Shown: positions 33,326 to 46,170, numbered from the stretch's first letter. The stretch is DNA of 64,000 bases from Toxonevra muliebris (GCA_963691655.1 OY829327.1:86502019-86566018); one strand, 5' to 3'. Program-made: numbers and translations. The notes: generated by a model not told the origin, from the letters alone.

Positions 33326-36300
33326 ACTTCAAAAAAAAAAAACTGCACACATTTTTTTTTTTTTTAAATTTTTACAGAATTTTTTTTGTACTTGAAGTTT
33401 TGAAATACATGTCAAAAAAATTTCGGAGTTAGAAATTACATTTTTATTAATCTATCAGTCCTACTAAAATTGCTGAAATTTATAACGGGTAAGTTCAGGG
33501 TCCTCTTAAAAAGGGGAAAAGAAGAATTATCCTTGAACCTTATATTTAATCTTCCAACTTTATCAAGTTTTGCCTTGCAATCACTTACGACTGAAGAAAT
33601 CTATATAGAAATCATGTGTAAAACATCTAAGCATAAGCTCTAGACTGCTCTATTAGTTACGCTCAGTATATATCACACATCATATTTCCTGTCGTATTTA
33701 ATGTGCGACTGAAGACTTCTAACCGGCATCCAAAACAATGAACATTGTTTCGATAGCTGACGGTAAATCTATATGTGCACCATATTATTTTCATAGTGTC
33801 AGACTCCGCTTAATTGTGCCAATACACTACCTTCCTTCCTTTGCTAGGAATATGTGAACAAACATTGACGCAAAGTTTGATTATCTGCATAACTAATGTA
33901 CCACAGGTTATTACCAAAAGCAACTGAACTGTTTAAGAATTTAAAAAAACCAACGGATTGACTTTGTATTATAAGCTTCGATCATCACTTCACCTGCTGA
34001 ATTGAATTTCTTCACAAAAATTCTTAACGCGTCAAGCCTGAGAGGTCAATGACAGCAACTATTTAGTGGTTAAATTTACTAAAAAAAAAAAACAAGATTT
34101 AATTTTTCATCATGCGTCAAATTTTTGTTTTTTTTTTCCTTTTCGCATTAAGATAAAGAAAAATGTCGCATGACATATTCAAACTCTTAAAAGAGTCACA
34201 ATTACAAAGCAATAAGATAAAGCACTTGCTCAATTTACTAAACATTCGAGTATGGTATGTATGTATGCATACAAATTATATAGCACTAACGCTGCATATT
34301 AATCTGGCAGCCTCCGCCGATTGCAACAACGAGATTGCAACGATGAGTGTCAAACAAACTATTAAAAATGCTAATGACTTTCGATTATCACAACAACGAC
34401 AACAACACCGACAAGAGCAACAGTAAAGTAATAACAATTACAGCTAACTGCAATCTACTAAAATCTATGTACAATGTATATATAAAATATTTTTAGGCGT
34501 AGGTGAGATAACTATCAATGTTTGAGAAACTTGCTGCTGGATGAAACTAAGATGTTGTATGCGATTAAGGAAAGTTTTTGTATGAAATATTAGATACACT
34601 TGTTTGCTGCACTTCACTTCAACACTCAACCGCCTCTCCCTGCACTTTTCTAACCACCCACGCACAGACATACTTCTGAACACTTTAAGTGTGTACGAAC
34701 GTGTAAGTTTCAATTACAAAATAGCATTCATTATTATCAATTCCCATTGCAATTGATAAGTGGTGTATAAGCAAAGAAGCCTGTCTGGTTGTCTGGTTAT
34801 TCTCCTCCACTTCATTTCACTTCAACTATTATATGATCCGAAAGATCTATGCATATGTACATGTGTAGATTATCAATTATTGATAATGCATGCGCATGCA
34901 TCGCGATCAACAATTATCGATTAGATGAAAATATTTGGATAGTAAAAATATTTTCCCAAAGTTGTTGTTGTGTTGTACAATAAATGTACAGAGAATTGTA
35001 AGATGAAAAAAAAAAAAAAAAAAAAAAAAACATTAGACAAAAGTTTCAAAATATAAATTTGTCTCTCTCCCAGTTGACTTGATTACAAAAATCAAACAAA
35101 ACATAAATTAGTAAAAATTATTTAACATTAATGCAATTTGGTCACAATCTATAAATCGTTTTCATTCCCATGCGCTCATATGCTGAGATGCGATTTGTTA
35201 AGCGTTAAAGCGTTTCGAGGTGAATACAGTCCGTCGTTGCTTTTGCCGCTGATGTGATTAGTTATCGTTTCTTCTCATTCATTCATGTATATTTTGATTG
35301 ATTTTCTTTTGATGCATTAATGTTGATGTCGTTGTTGTTTTTGTCTTTTTTTTAATAGCGAAAGGATGAAAGTTTAACTTTTATTTTATTTTATATTTTT
35401 TTTTGCTTAATTGTTAAAATCACTTTTTTGAATGTGATTATTATTAATTGTTTTTTGCCTGCTTTCAATCATTCGAGATGAAAAAGCGAAAGGACTTTCT
35501 AAAATATGTAAATCGATAATTTCTAATCAATTTAATTAATACTTTACCAACGGATGTTATAAATACATAGATTTGTATGCATATAAATATAAAATATCAG
35601 CCCGTGCATTGTATTTATAAAATAGTTTGTTTTAATGCTTACCTGCAAGTAAAGAGAGAAAAATTAAAAATATTAATGAATTATATCAAATATGTGAGTA
35701 TAATAAACACATAAGAAAATATTTAGATTTATAAAATTTCGGTTTAATTAAAAACCAGTCAGTAAATAGTAAAGCTACAAAAATATTGCCCGGATATCCG
35801 GAGTCTGAATACTTTCTGTATCCGGATAGTAATAGATATTATAGTTTCAATCTCGGATAATCCGAAATTAAAAAGAAAGGTTAAAAATTTGTAAATTTGT
35901 GTTGGAGAACATTTCGAGTAGTTGGAGGTCCACGTGTAAAGTACGTGGGCTCTATTTTGAAAAAACAGAATCTTAATTTCAACTTTAATCAAGAATTTAC
36001 CAAGTGTCCACCGAATAACACAAGCGAAACCCGAATCTACAAAGGACGAGATACGAGATACAATTAAAAATGGATTTATAAAAAAAAATAAAAATGAAAG
36101 GAGAAAAAATATGAAAATGAGTCACAAAAATTACTTCAAGTTTCAAGTAAAAGTAAATTTTCTACTCATGTGGTAGAAAAGCTATTGAAATTAAATTTGC
36201 AATAGAGTTGCCAAGTTTTATGAATTTTTTTTGGTTGGAATTTTTTAAAAGGTTAGAATGCACTGCAAAAAATACATAGCTAGTTATAAAACTTCAACTT

Positions 36301-37396
36301 GGCAACACTGACGGTATTTCAGTAATTCAACATTCCTTCTCATGTGTAAGGATATATATGCCAAGCTTTTCTTCATTACATAACATTATAAGTTTGAAAA
36401 AAAAAAAAATATATATTCCATTGAAATTTACAACAATCGCAACAGCAGGAGGAAGGATAATATGATATCCTTGCACACATACATTCACAGTGCACCCTAG
36501 GCACTGCACACACATACAAAAGTATAAATATAGTGTAGAATCCTTTCAAGTATTGCATAAATTATGCACAAACGAAGCCAGCAGTACAATGTCGTCGTCG
36601 TTATCGTCGCCAGTGTTTCTATACAATGCAATGGAAAGTACAAGTAAGTGAGTGAGTAATGCTATTTTGCAAATTAAACAGTTTTGATTTCATATAAAAA
36701 ATAAAACAAAAACAAAAGTTTAAAAGGAATAAAGAAAAATTTATATGTTCAAGGAAATTTCTGGAGTGCACAGCACAATGACTTCTTCTTTCAAACATGT
36801 GTGTGTGTGTACTGAAGAGCTTCCGCTTTTGAAATTCTTACAATATATTTTATACGGCATTCATATAATTTTTTTTTTTTTCCATTACACGAAAATGCAT
36901 GCAACAAAAACTTTATTTGAAATTATGCAAAAACAAATCAAAAACACTATTTTCTCTCATGCTTTTAAAATAAATTTAATAAAATTTATATCAGCTCACG
37001 GCTATAAATCTTTTCTAGCATGTACAGAAGTGCACCTACATTTTATTCAAAAATTAATTTCTTTGCAAAAATTTATCTTTTATTTATAAATCCTCATTTA
37101 TAATAACCCGTTTACCTACTAATTTCTGCGTAGACACACACACACACACTGAAACTGCGCTGAGCTGAACTGAGATGCTATCTATATACTATTTAATACT
37201 TAACTAATAACAGTAGGATTTTTATTGCATGTTTTACATGCGGTTAAATTGATTTTTATTTAATCTTAGTTTAAAGAAAAATGTGTACTAACATGCATTA
37301 AAATGCGGATTGAAATTAATTAATCGCATGTTTTATTTTATTTATATTTTTTTATATGCTCGACTTGTTGAACTAAGTACACGTTTCAATACATAA
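33326..37396. other. Gene-free stretch
   Basis: No gene supported over about 4 kb. Features seen are an A tract of about 24 bases near 35007-35030, CAA/CAACGACAA repeats at 34390-34425, a CA tract at 37136-37149 and general A/T richness. No transposon ends were recognised. Confidence 0.55.
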
Positions 37397-37631
37397 CTTA
37401 ACCCTCTAGTTCCCAACCCTGCCTCTAGACGGGCTTCACCAAAATGGATGGAATTGCCACCATAACAGTTTTCTGTTGCTACATTTTATCATGTCGTTTA
37501 GGGAATTTCCCAAGCTTTTTAAAAAAATGCGTCAGTTATGAGCTATGATGCGATTACAGAAGTTAACGACAGTCAAAGTCGAAAATTTGTGAAAAATAGG
37601 AAAATTAATTATTTTGATTGTTAATAAAATA

Positions 37632-38850
37632 AAGGGTGTTCTTTTAGAAGTGTGGTTTTCAATCTGGCAACACTTTTTTCGGAGTTGGTCTTTTTGACAG
37701 CTGTCTTTTGATTTATGCTCACTTTGGTTTGCCATTTCATAATGAATAGACTTACTCCTGAACAACGTTTGCTAATCGTTCAAATTTATTACTAAAATAA
37801 TGGTTCGGATCGCGCACTGCGTCCAATATTCGGTCGACATAATCGCCCAGCAGAGTCGGTAATTCGAGCAACCATGGATCGGTTTCGCACCACGTTTACT
37901 CTAGTGAATAATGCGTATTCTCAGAGACGCCGTACAGTGCGCACCGAAGACGCTATTGCTGCTATGGAGCAGAGTATCGAAGAAGACCCGAATGAGTCCA
38001 TTCGCCATCGCGCGCAATAATTGGAGCTGCGCCCATCCACTTTATGGAAGATTTTGCGGAAGGATCTTGGTTTGCGGGCTTACAAAATCCAATTCGTGCA
38101 AGAATTGAAGCCGAACGACCATCAAGCGCGTCGCACTTTCGGTGAATGGGCCCAAAACGAGATGGCCACCGATCCTGATTTTCACAAGAAAATTTTGCTC
38201 ACTTTTGGTTGAATGGATACGTTAATAAGCAAAATTTTCGCATTTGGAGTGATGATAATCCACAAGCCATTGTTCGGACGCCGTCACATCCTCAAAAAGT
38301 CACTATTTGGTGTGCGCTATGGGCAGAGGGTATCATTGGCCCATATTTCTTAATAGATGAAGCCGGCCATAATGTTACAATGCTATAGAGCCATGATTAA
38401 TAACTTTCTTGTGCCTGAATTTGAGGATGTTGATGTGGATAAGCTTTGGTCCCAACAAAACGACGCTGCATGCCAGACAGCCAACGAAACAATCAATTTA
38501 TTGTAGGAAACTTTTGGGCCTGTGGCGTGCCTCCAATATCGTGCGATTTAACCACCGCTGGACTATCGTTTGTCTACGCAGATAAGCCCGAGACGCTTGA
38601 CGCCTTGAAAGAGAATATTCGGCGCGTTATTACTGACATACGGTCCCAATTGCTGCAAAAAGTGGTCGAAAATTGGGCCTCTTAGCTGGAATTTATTCGA
38701 GCCAGCCGCAGCGGCCACTTGCGCGAAATCATTTTAAAACATAATGGCAAGCCCTTATCTTTATAATAAAGCTAAATTCTTTACCATAACATTAATTTAT
38801 ATGCGTTTTATCTCTTCTTGAAAACCACACTTCTAAAAAAAAACACCCTT
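37632..38850 (+). mobile_element. DD41D (rosa-like) mariner-group element, dead
   Basis: The inverted ends begin AAGGGTGTT and continue to AGAAGTGTGGTTTTCAA on both sides. The right copy has a longer T run. TA duplications lie at 37630-37631 and 38851-38852. The paralogous TTAA element at 42149-44081 shows the pre-insertion sequence with a single TA. Size and TA target fit the mariner group. The coding region is broken (next entry). Confidence 0.9.
37742..38765 (+). pseudogene. DD41D-type transposase, first catalytic Asp deleted
   Basis: It starts MNRLTPEQRLLIVQIYY and hits a stop at once (TAA near 37793). It then continues ALRPIFGRHNRPAE, RRRTVRTEDAIAAMEQS, LRPSTLWKILRKDLGLRAYK and FVQELKPNDHQARRTFGEWA. 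KKIL is followed directly by AHFWLNGYVNKQ in a different frame: the intervening SDE with the first catalytic aspartate is missing (near 38198). The second site reads QQNDAACQTA, so the expected D is N. The third (PPLDY) is retained. Several more frame changes and stops follow, with IIGPYFLIDEAG and KWSKIGPLS recognisable. It encodes no usable enzyme. Confidence 0.88.
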
Positions 38851-39126
38851 TACTTCCCGTTATACTAACCAGATAAAAAAAATCAGCTAAGGATAGCTGA
38901 GAATTTGAACTTTTTATATAAAAAATTTAATTACTTAAAACGAATCGGTAAAAAGCTCATTCAACAACAAATAATTTCAGGCGTTCAAACTTCCCCACTT
39001 AATAAAACCACCCCCACTAGTTTTTTTTGGGGGGGGTTTTAAATCAGTTTATGATTTTTACGCCAATATTAATCAATTCCGATTTTTTTTTTGTATCAAC
39101 CAAAAATTTGGGAACCAAAGGGTTAA

Positions 39127-42014
39127 GGATTTTTTTCGCATAAAAGCGAGAAAAAATTTGTTTGATTATTGGCAGCCATTGATGAATTTTTAAAAGTTTA
39201 TCACTTTATTGTGTATTATAAATATCGTGCTCTCTCTCTACAATCGCAGCCTACCCTAATATAATTTTATGTAGTAGGGTGCAACAATAATTATGGAAAT
39301 GCTATTTTTTTCTCTCTCTTTTTCTGTCTCTATTCTCTCTCAATGCCAACAAATATACATATATAAACTAGCTAAATTTTTATAGCTTTTAAACATGTTT
39401 ACCCCTAATTCTCTAAAGTACAACTAGAAATCTATGGGAGAAACAAATTCATTGATTTAACAATTATTTAGCCAAGTTTGCCTTTTCATTTGTCATAGTT
39501 GCTAAAGTATTTTTGAGGCTGTGTGTGTGTGTGTGTGCCTATGCCGCATGACAAAATTAAAAACACATAAACAAAAAAAAGAAGGAAAATAGTAAAAATC
39601 AGCCTAAACGAACTGGAAGAGTTCTACCAAAGTCAATTAACAAAGAAAGATGCAAAACTTTACTCGATACACATAAATTTTAGTAAATTTGCCGCATCCG
39701 ATCAAGATCACATTAAAAATTCAACTGATCTAGTGTTGAAAGTTGTTTGTATGGCAGGTGTGAACATGAGTGCCGAATCCGTACACAACAAGAGTGACCC
39801 GCATTTTATACTGATTCGCTCGCAACGGCTTATTAGAAACATTTTACAATATTTTCCGAAAAATTTTGTTTTTTTTTTTTTGCTTTTTTGGAATTCAACT
39901 AAAAGGGAATCAATTACTTTTTATGAATCATTCCAATCATTCATTGGATTTGATTCCAAGAAAGTAATGGATTACACTTAAATATTAAATTCCTTTCTTT
40001 TCAATTCATTTAAGGAATTGATATATTTTTAATTATAAACTACAATTCCTTGTAATGGAATTGAAAATTTTTTCAATTCCATTACCTAGGAATTTAAAAA
40101 TTGTAATTACCGATTACAATTCCTTGTAATGGAATCGAAAGTTTTATCAATTCCGTTACTAAGGTATTGAAAACATGAAAGTACCAATTACAATTCCTTG
40201 TAATTGGAATGGAGATGGAATTTAATTCCTAATGTAATCATTACTACCCAACTCTGAACAAAATATACCAAATTGAAATATGATAGTCGTATCCGAACGA
40301 ATTCATCGGCGCTACCAATTTATACCGAAACGATGTACTAGCGTGGAATTAACCTTTCATATTCTGAATACTATTGCCAAATCTAATCTGATAGATGCAA
40401 GTCTAAAATAGAAATTCCATATTTCTTAATCGGCGCTTCCAAGTCTTGTCAAAGCTTCCCCGTCCGAAAATGGCGCCACATAAAATTTTTAACAAAAAAA
40501 AAAATTTTATTTCGATAAAATGAACTAATTTTACTAAAACTTGAGTTCAGGCGTATCTTTGCAATGACAGAGACACAGATATGCAGACATTAAATCGATG
40601 CTTTATAAAGTAAAATAAAAATCCTTTCACATTGTACGAATGCAGGGTACGCAAAACAAAGAGACAGAACAAACTAAAAAGGATATGAGTAAAATAAAAC
40701 AAAAAAATAAAAAAAAATAAAAACAAAAAAACACCGAGAACCGAAAACGACCTTACATTGTCTAAAATTGCGATTTTGTCTTATATAAATTTATTATTGC
40801 ATTTGACACAAGTTGGTAGTAACTGGTACGAAAAACATTTTATATGCAGGCGCAAGCAGAACAGCGAAATAAAATTAAAAAAAAATATACATAAATTCAG
40901 GTTTATTTTTTACGGATTCTTTTTATTATACTTAATCGAGGTAGGCAGATAGGTAGGTAGCTTGATAGGTAAAGAGGTGGGTAGGTATTCTCTTCTTCTT
41001 CTTCAGTTTGGGTTAGAACTTTTGCAAAACCATTTTTTTTTTTTTTTTTTTTTTAGTTTTGTTTCATAGCTCAACCATATTTAACTGTGACTACGACTGT
41101 ATTACCATGATAACGTCAATTTCTTTTTTTATAATGAAGGATATACGTACATATATATATATATATATGGAAGAGTGTTTGTGTATATATGTTGAATAGG
41201 TTATAAATGTTGTTATAATTTAATCGGTTTGTTGGCCTAAATTTTGTATTTCTACACAAACCCAAACTCAAATTTATTCACTTGCACACTCACTCACTCA
41301 CTAACTCAATTATGTTGTTTATTTTGATGACTTACATTAATAATTTGATAAAAAATTGTTATACTTTCTACTTACGTACTGTAAATCAATGTAAATATTT
41401 ACTTAAAATTACATTACAAATATTGCATATTCACATATGTTTTTTATACGTAGTCACTGTCACACTGACTGCGGTGTTATATAAAAATATTTTAAAGTGC
41501 GCAATTTTACTTTTACTATAGTTACTAAAATGACAAAATTTTCAAGAAGATGATTTTTTAAACTTTCACATTTATTTAAAATTAGATTAAATATTTATGT
41601 AATAAAAAAAAATTAAATCATTACAAATGAAAAAACATAAAAACTTGGCTGGATTTTTGAGCACAATTCAATAGACAAAATTTAATATGTTCAAGATGTT
41701 GCACAAAAATTACTAGATGTTTCCCTCTTTTTTACAACGACCCGCTCTCCCAAAATTGTACTTAGAGAGAAAAAGTTGCAATCGATTTCAGATCGATATA
41801 TGTAAGAATGAACAACCTCAGAACCAGAAAATCAATTTCTTTGTGTGTTCAGTTTAGTATTTAAAAACAAAAACATGTATTCTTTTAAATCATTTGTTTT
41901 TGTAAATGCCGTTTGTTTCAGGAAATAACAAAGAAGTTGCAGCCGTCTCTTTATTTCATTTCCCTCTCACTCAATTTGTTTGTTGCATAGTGCAATACGC
42001 CGCTGGTCAATTAA
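39127..42014. other. Gene-free stretch between the two inverted TTAA copies
   Basis: No gene supported. There are a GT tract (39522-39535), a T tract near 41033-41054, a TA tract at 41151-41168 and the hAT-like fragment listed separately. The stretch is the 3-kb loop between the oppositely oriented copies at 37402-39122 and 42149-44081. Confidence 0.5.
39890..40256. mobile_element. hAT-type terminus with 74-bp internal repeats (left end missing)
   Basis: The right end, reversed, begins CAGAGTTGGGTAGTAATG, a form common at hAT termini. Just inside it TACAATTCCTTGTAAT recurs at 40041, 40115 and 40189, exactly 74 bases apart. Each copy is followed by a partly palindromic AATTCC / GGAATT stretch. 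A left end with the same sequence was not found, so the copy is probably truncated. Confidence 0.5.
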
Positions 42015-42144
42015 TAGGGTAAAGTCGGAAATTGTGGAGCATTTAAAGAATAATTTCACAGTCCCCTATACTACATTCGAAAGCAAAGAACAATTGCTAA
42101 ATTTCGTAGAATAAAATTTTTTGATTAGATTGATGAAAACAAAT

Positions 42145-44085
42145 TTAACCCTCTAGTTCCCAAATTTTTGATTGATAAAAAAAAAACGAAATTGATTAAT
42201 ATTGGCGTAAAAATCATAAACTGATTTAAAAACCCAAAAAAAAATCTAATGGGCGTGGTTTTATGAAATGGGAAAGTTTGGACGCGTAAAATTATTTGTT
42301 GTTGAATGAGCTTTTTATCAATTTGTTTTAAGTAATTAAATCTTAATATATATAATCGTAGAGTTGGACCGATTGAAGTCATATTTCCAGAATATATTTT
42401 CTTAGGCGGGAGAATGAATCATAGCTATTCATAATGGCTTTTAGGAAAGTGGGCGTGGCACCTCCCATACAATCCTAATAGTTTTTTGGGTATATCTCAA
42501 GAACCATTTATAGCACAGTACAGAAATTTGGTACAATAACGAGAATTGATAATGACATGCTACAACAAAAATATAGGTGGGATTGACAAAGGGGGTGTGG
42601 CACCTTCCATATAACCTGAATTTCCATTATGAGATATCTTAGGAGCCATTTATGGTGCGGTACTAAAATTTAGATTCTTTCAGTTTGTTGGATTAGTGGG
42701 TGTGGCACCATGCTTCACTTTTATTTTCTACTTCTATTTCTACTACTATTTCTACTACTAATTCTACTACTATTTCTACTACTTTCAAACTTCTTTTTTT
42801 CTGCAAATATTTCTTATTTTCTACTACTTTTTGAACTAATATTTTCTACTACTTTTTCAACTAATATTTTCTACTACTTTTTTATACATTTTTCCTTATT
42901 TCCTACTTCTACTTTCTACTATTTTTCACTACTTTTTTACAGTTTTTTCTACTACTGTTTTTTACTATTATTTCTACCACTCCTACTCCATTTTCACTAT
43001 TTTTGTATTACTATGTTTAGCTATTTTTCTACTACCTTTTTACTACTTCTTTCCAACAATTTGTAATACTATTTTCTATTTTTTTCCTACTACCTTATCT
43101 ACTTCTATTTTCTTTTACTTCCATATACCCTGAATTTTCACTACGGGATATATATGGAAGCATTATTTATCAATACCGGATTTAAAAAATTCTCTCTCAG
43201 TTTGTTGGATTAGTGGGTGTTGCACCATGCTGTACTTCTATTTTCTACTTTTATTTGAATTTATTTTTTCCAACATTTTCTTCTTATACTTGACTACTTT
43301 TTTACTACTTTATCTACTTTTTACCACTTTTTTACTACATTTTTCTACAATTTATTGTTATTTTCTATTACTTTTTCACTGTTTTTTCTACTTCTGTTTT
43401 TTATTATTATTATTTTTTACTATTATATTATTTCTACTAATTTATGAAACATCTCAAGAACCTGCCTAGCTATGTCAAAATCCGATAGGTGGCGCTGTAA
43501 TAAATTCTATTTTTATAATAAATAGCAAATGGGCCCATATTTTTAAATAGTTTTTGGAATTAGATATAACTTCTAGAACGGTCTTTGACATTCTTCTGCC
43601 AATTAAATAGTTTTAAAAGTGCCAATTTTTTATGCCTCATTTTTAAATCTAGAATTTTTACCAAATTCAATGTACGTCCTTTAAGCTTGCATTGCCATTA
43701 CCAATATTCAATTTTAAACACTAAGAAACTTCATTCTTTTTCATTCAAATGAACTTCAATTTTAACGCTTCTTTGTAGAAAGGGCAGAACAACGTCTGCC
43801 GGGTCAGCTAGTATTTTATATAAAAAATAGCTATCCATAGCTAGTTTTTTTTATCTAGTTTGTATGACGGGAAGTATTTTATTCACTTATTTTATTTTAC
43901 TTTTATCTCAAATACCATCAAAATAATTAATTTTGCAATTTTTCACAAATTTTTGACTTTGGCTGTCGATAACTTCTTAAATACGCATAACTGATGCATT
44001 TTTTAAAAACTTTTGGGGAATTCCCTAAACGAAAGGTAGCAATAGAAAACCGATCTAGAGGCGGGCTTGGGAACTAAAGGGTAAA
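42145..44085. mobile_element. TTAA-site (piggyBac-like) MITE, right copy, inverted, with insertion
   Basis: The left end is TTAA plus CCCTCTAGTTCCCAAA (from 42149). The right end, reversed, is CCCTTTAGTTCCCAAGCCC (ending 44081). The right TTAA has decayed to TAAA. Read in reverse it aligns along its native length with 37402-39122, including TTTATGATTTTTACGCCAAT and AAACGACATG/AAACGAAAGG-type segments. It has the uninterrupted mariner target site near 43868-43882. A different insertion (about 42352-43812) splits it. Confidence 0.78.
42352..43812. repeat. Unclassified insertion with ~517-bp internal duplication and TTCTAC-rich tracts
   Basis: By comparison with the left TTAA copy, about 1.46 kb has been added here. 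Its right end reads GTCTGCCGGGTCAGCTAG before T, so a CTAG 3' end, as in Helitrons, is possible. The left end shows no clear TC start and no hairpin was verified. CAGTTTGTTGGATTAGTGGG recurs at 42681 and 43198 (517 bases apart), each followed by CACCATGCT and a TTCTACTAC-rich tract (42705-43135 and 43225-43440). Units beginning GGGYGTGGCACC with CCATAYAA recur nearby. The leucine/phenylalanine-rich open frames are products of the tracts. Confidence 0.6.
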
Positions 44086-44588
44086 GTTAATTTTCTGAAA
44101 GTGAATTTTTTTTGGAAAAAAACTTACTACACCAGTTGTGGAGACCCCAAAAATTTCACTGAAAATGGCAAAAAAAAAAAGTGGTGTTCGCAGGCAAAGA
44201 TAGTAAATATTGTTCTTTTCGTTGTTGTTTTGCTGAAGCTGTCGTTGTTGAATTTTCCTGATGCATCTCGCTTCCTTCTGTCGGCAAAACCAGAATTAAG
44301 TTTTACATGACTTTGTTTAAATGGCAATAGTCAATCATGCAAATGACAATTTGACGCTTGCTTAGAGAAAATCTAATGCCCAACAACTGGGAAATTATGC
44401 AATTTTAATTTTTTTTTTTTCACAATTTTTAGATCACAATGAGGTGAAAACCGAACATAAGTCAAATAGAAAACAAAACTACTTGGATGATTTAAAGAGC
44501 TTATTACCAGAGAGGTGCAAACATTAGAGCTGTCAGTGTAAAAATATGGAAATAAAATCGGTACCCCACAACCGGTGACTCTCCCCTA

Positions 44589-46165
44589 CTATAAAGAATC
44601 TTTGAATTTTCATGTCAGTTACTTGCATACATATATTTGCAAAAGGTAATGTATAAAAAAAAAAAGTACAAAATCATTATTTCCGGTTGTCGTACGTAGC
44701 ATTTTTCGTTAATAATTAAAAATTTAAATCCAAAAGAGCAGCGCTACCAAAAGAAGGTACATGGTAATAGCAGTCGTGGTAGTAGTAGAAGTTATAATAA
44801 TAAGTACTAAGACGACAAGCTGGAAGATGTCAAAATGCTTACAGCATTAAAGTGCTAAACAAGCTTTAAAATTTAGTGGAAATTTTCACTACACAACAAA
44901 AACACATACTCATATGTCGTACGTAAATATAAAAAAGAGTAGTAGTAAATTGTTTAAGACAAAAAGCAACACGAAGAGGAAAAGAAAAAAGCAAGCAAAC
45001 TTTAATTAAATTACTAACCGTACTTTTACGACAGTCAGTCGTTTCTCAGTCGTCGTTTTTTTGTGACTTGTAGAATACGCAATATACGCCAACTTACAGC
45101 CACATAAACATATAAAAAAAAAGTAGTTTAGGTCACACAGACAATTATGTAAAAAAAAAGAAGACAAACTAAAACTAAGAAATGAAAAAAGTTTGTGCCA
45201 AAAAATTAAAAAAAAAAAGAAAAAAAAAAACATTTAACTTTTGTTTTGTTATACTAAATGAAAATGTACCATAGATGTAAAAACTTTTATAATTAAATTC
45301 AATTAAATGCGAGAAACTCTCCATAGGCAATTTGAAAACTTACGCCTCATTTTTATTACTTTTTATGTGCAGTAATTTTAATTGTATCTTTGTTGAATTT
45401 TTACCCAATCGAGATATGAAGAAAATCCAAATTACATTCCAATGAATTGACCTAATTCACATACGTTAAGCGTTTATCTGCTTATCGATTTATATCTTTA
45501 TTAAAGAACCCAATAGACAAACAACTATAATAATAAATAATTAGAAAATAAGATTGAAAATAGTAACAGCGGCAGCAAAAGCAGCAATTTATTAAATGAT
45601 TTATGATCAAAGCAAACTAACAAACTTTACTTTAGAGATAAAGAAGCATTTCTCTTATTGTTTCGGGAAATTACTATATTACAAAAACTGAAGCGAAAGA
45701 TATTTAAAAATTGATAAATTAATTTTCTATACAATAAAAGAGGCAAATTAAGGAAAGCATGTAAAAAGTATTTATAATCAAAGCGTAGAAATCCAAAAAA
45801 AAATTGAATGCCCAATAATCTAAAATGAGGTTTACATTGTACTTATGTAAATTTAGTATATTCATAGTTAAGTATCATTAAATGTAGTGATTTGGGGAAA
45901 TACTATAGATATAAGTAGTATAGACAAGAGATATCGATAAAGAGAAAGAGAGCGTAAGAATTAGAAATATGAACTTATTTGAATTTGGAATTCTTGGGAT
46001 GTACATCCTCTGCTAATTTGCTTTTTGATATAGCCTTTAACCTTTAGAAGCATACTCTTCTTATCTCCGCCAAAAACTTACAAAGCTTGTTACTCGGCCG
46101 TTTTCGGGGTCGCTGATTCCAAATCATTCGTTATATTTTTACCTCAAAAGTCAACTGCATTTATA
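44589..46165. other. Gene-free stretch
   Basis: No gene supported. The stretch is A/T-rich with A tracts near 45110-45230 and GTAGTA runs near 44770-44790. A CGTTTTCGGGGTCGCTGATT segment near 46101 resembles, in reverse, AATCAGCGACCCGAAAAG near 51944. Confidence 0.5.
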
Positions 46166-46170
46166 TATTA

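Larger units (their letters stand above)
37398..39126. mobile_element. TTAA-site (piggyBac-like) MITE, left copy, with mariner insertion
   Basis: TTAA lies at 37398-37401 and 39123-39126. The ends are CCCTCTAGTTCCCAA and, reversed, CCCTTTGGTTCCCAAA. The native element is about 500 bases, and 1219 bases of DD41D mariner (37632-38850) are inserted in it at a TA. A diverged copy in opposite orientation lies at 42149-44081. That copy lacks the mariner, and its AAAATACTTCCCGT stretch represents the unoccupied site. Confidence 0.82.
42015..44588. mobile_element. Possible outer TA-site element enclosing the right TTAA copy
   Basis: GGGTAAAGTCGGAAATTGTG (from 42017) and the reversed right side GGGGAGAGTCACCGGTTGTG (ending 44586) match at most positions. 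Both are flanked by TA (42015-42016 and 44587-44588). If real, this is a Tc1/mariner-type MITE into which the TTAA element at 42149-44081 inserted. The match is imperfect and short, so the call is tentative. Confidence 0.4.

Noticed and set aside
42710..43469. Leucine/phenylalanine-rich open frames resembling membrane proteins
   Set aside because: They are translations of TTCTACTAC-type low-complexity tracts. No start context, conserved motif or balanced codon use was seen.
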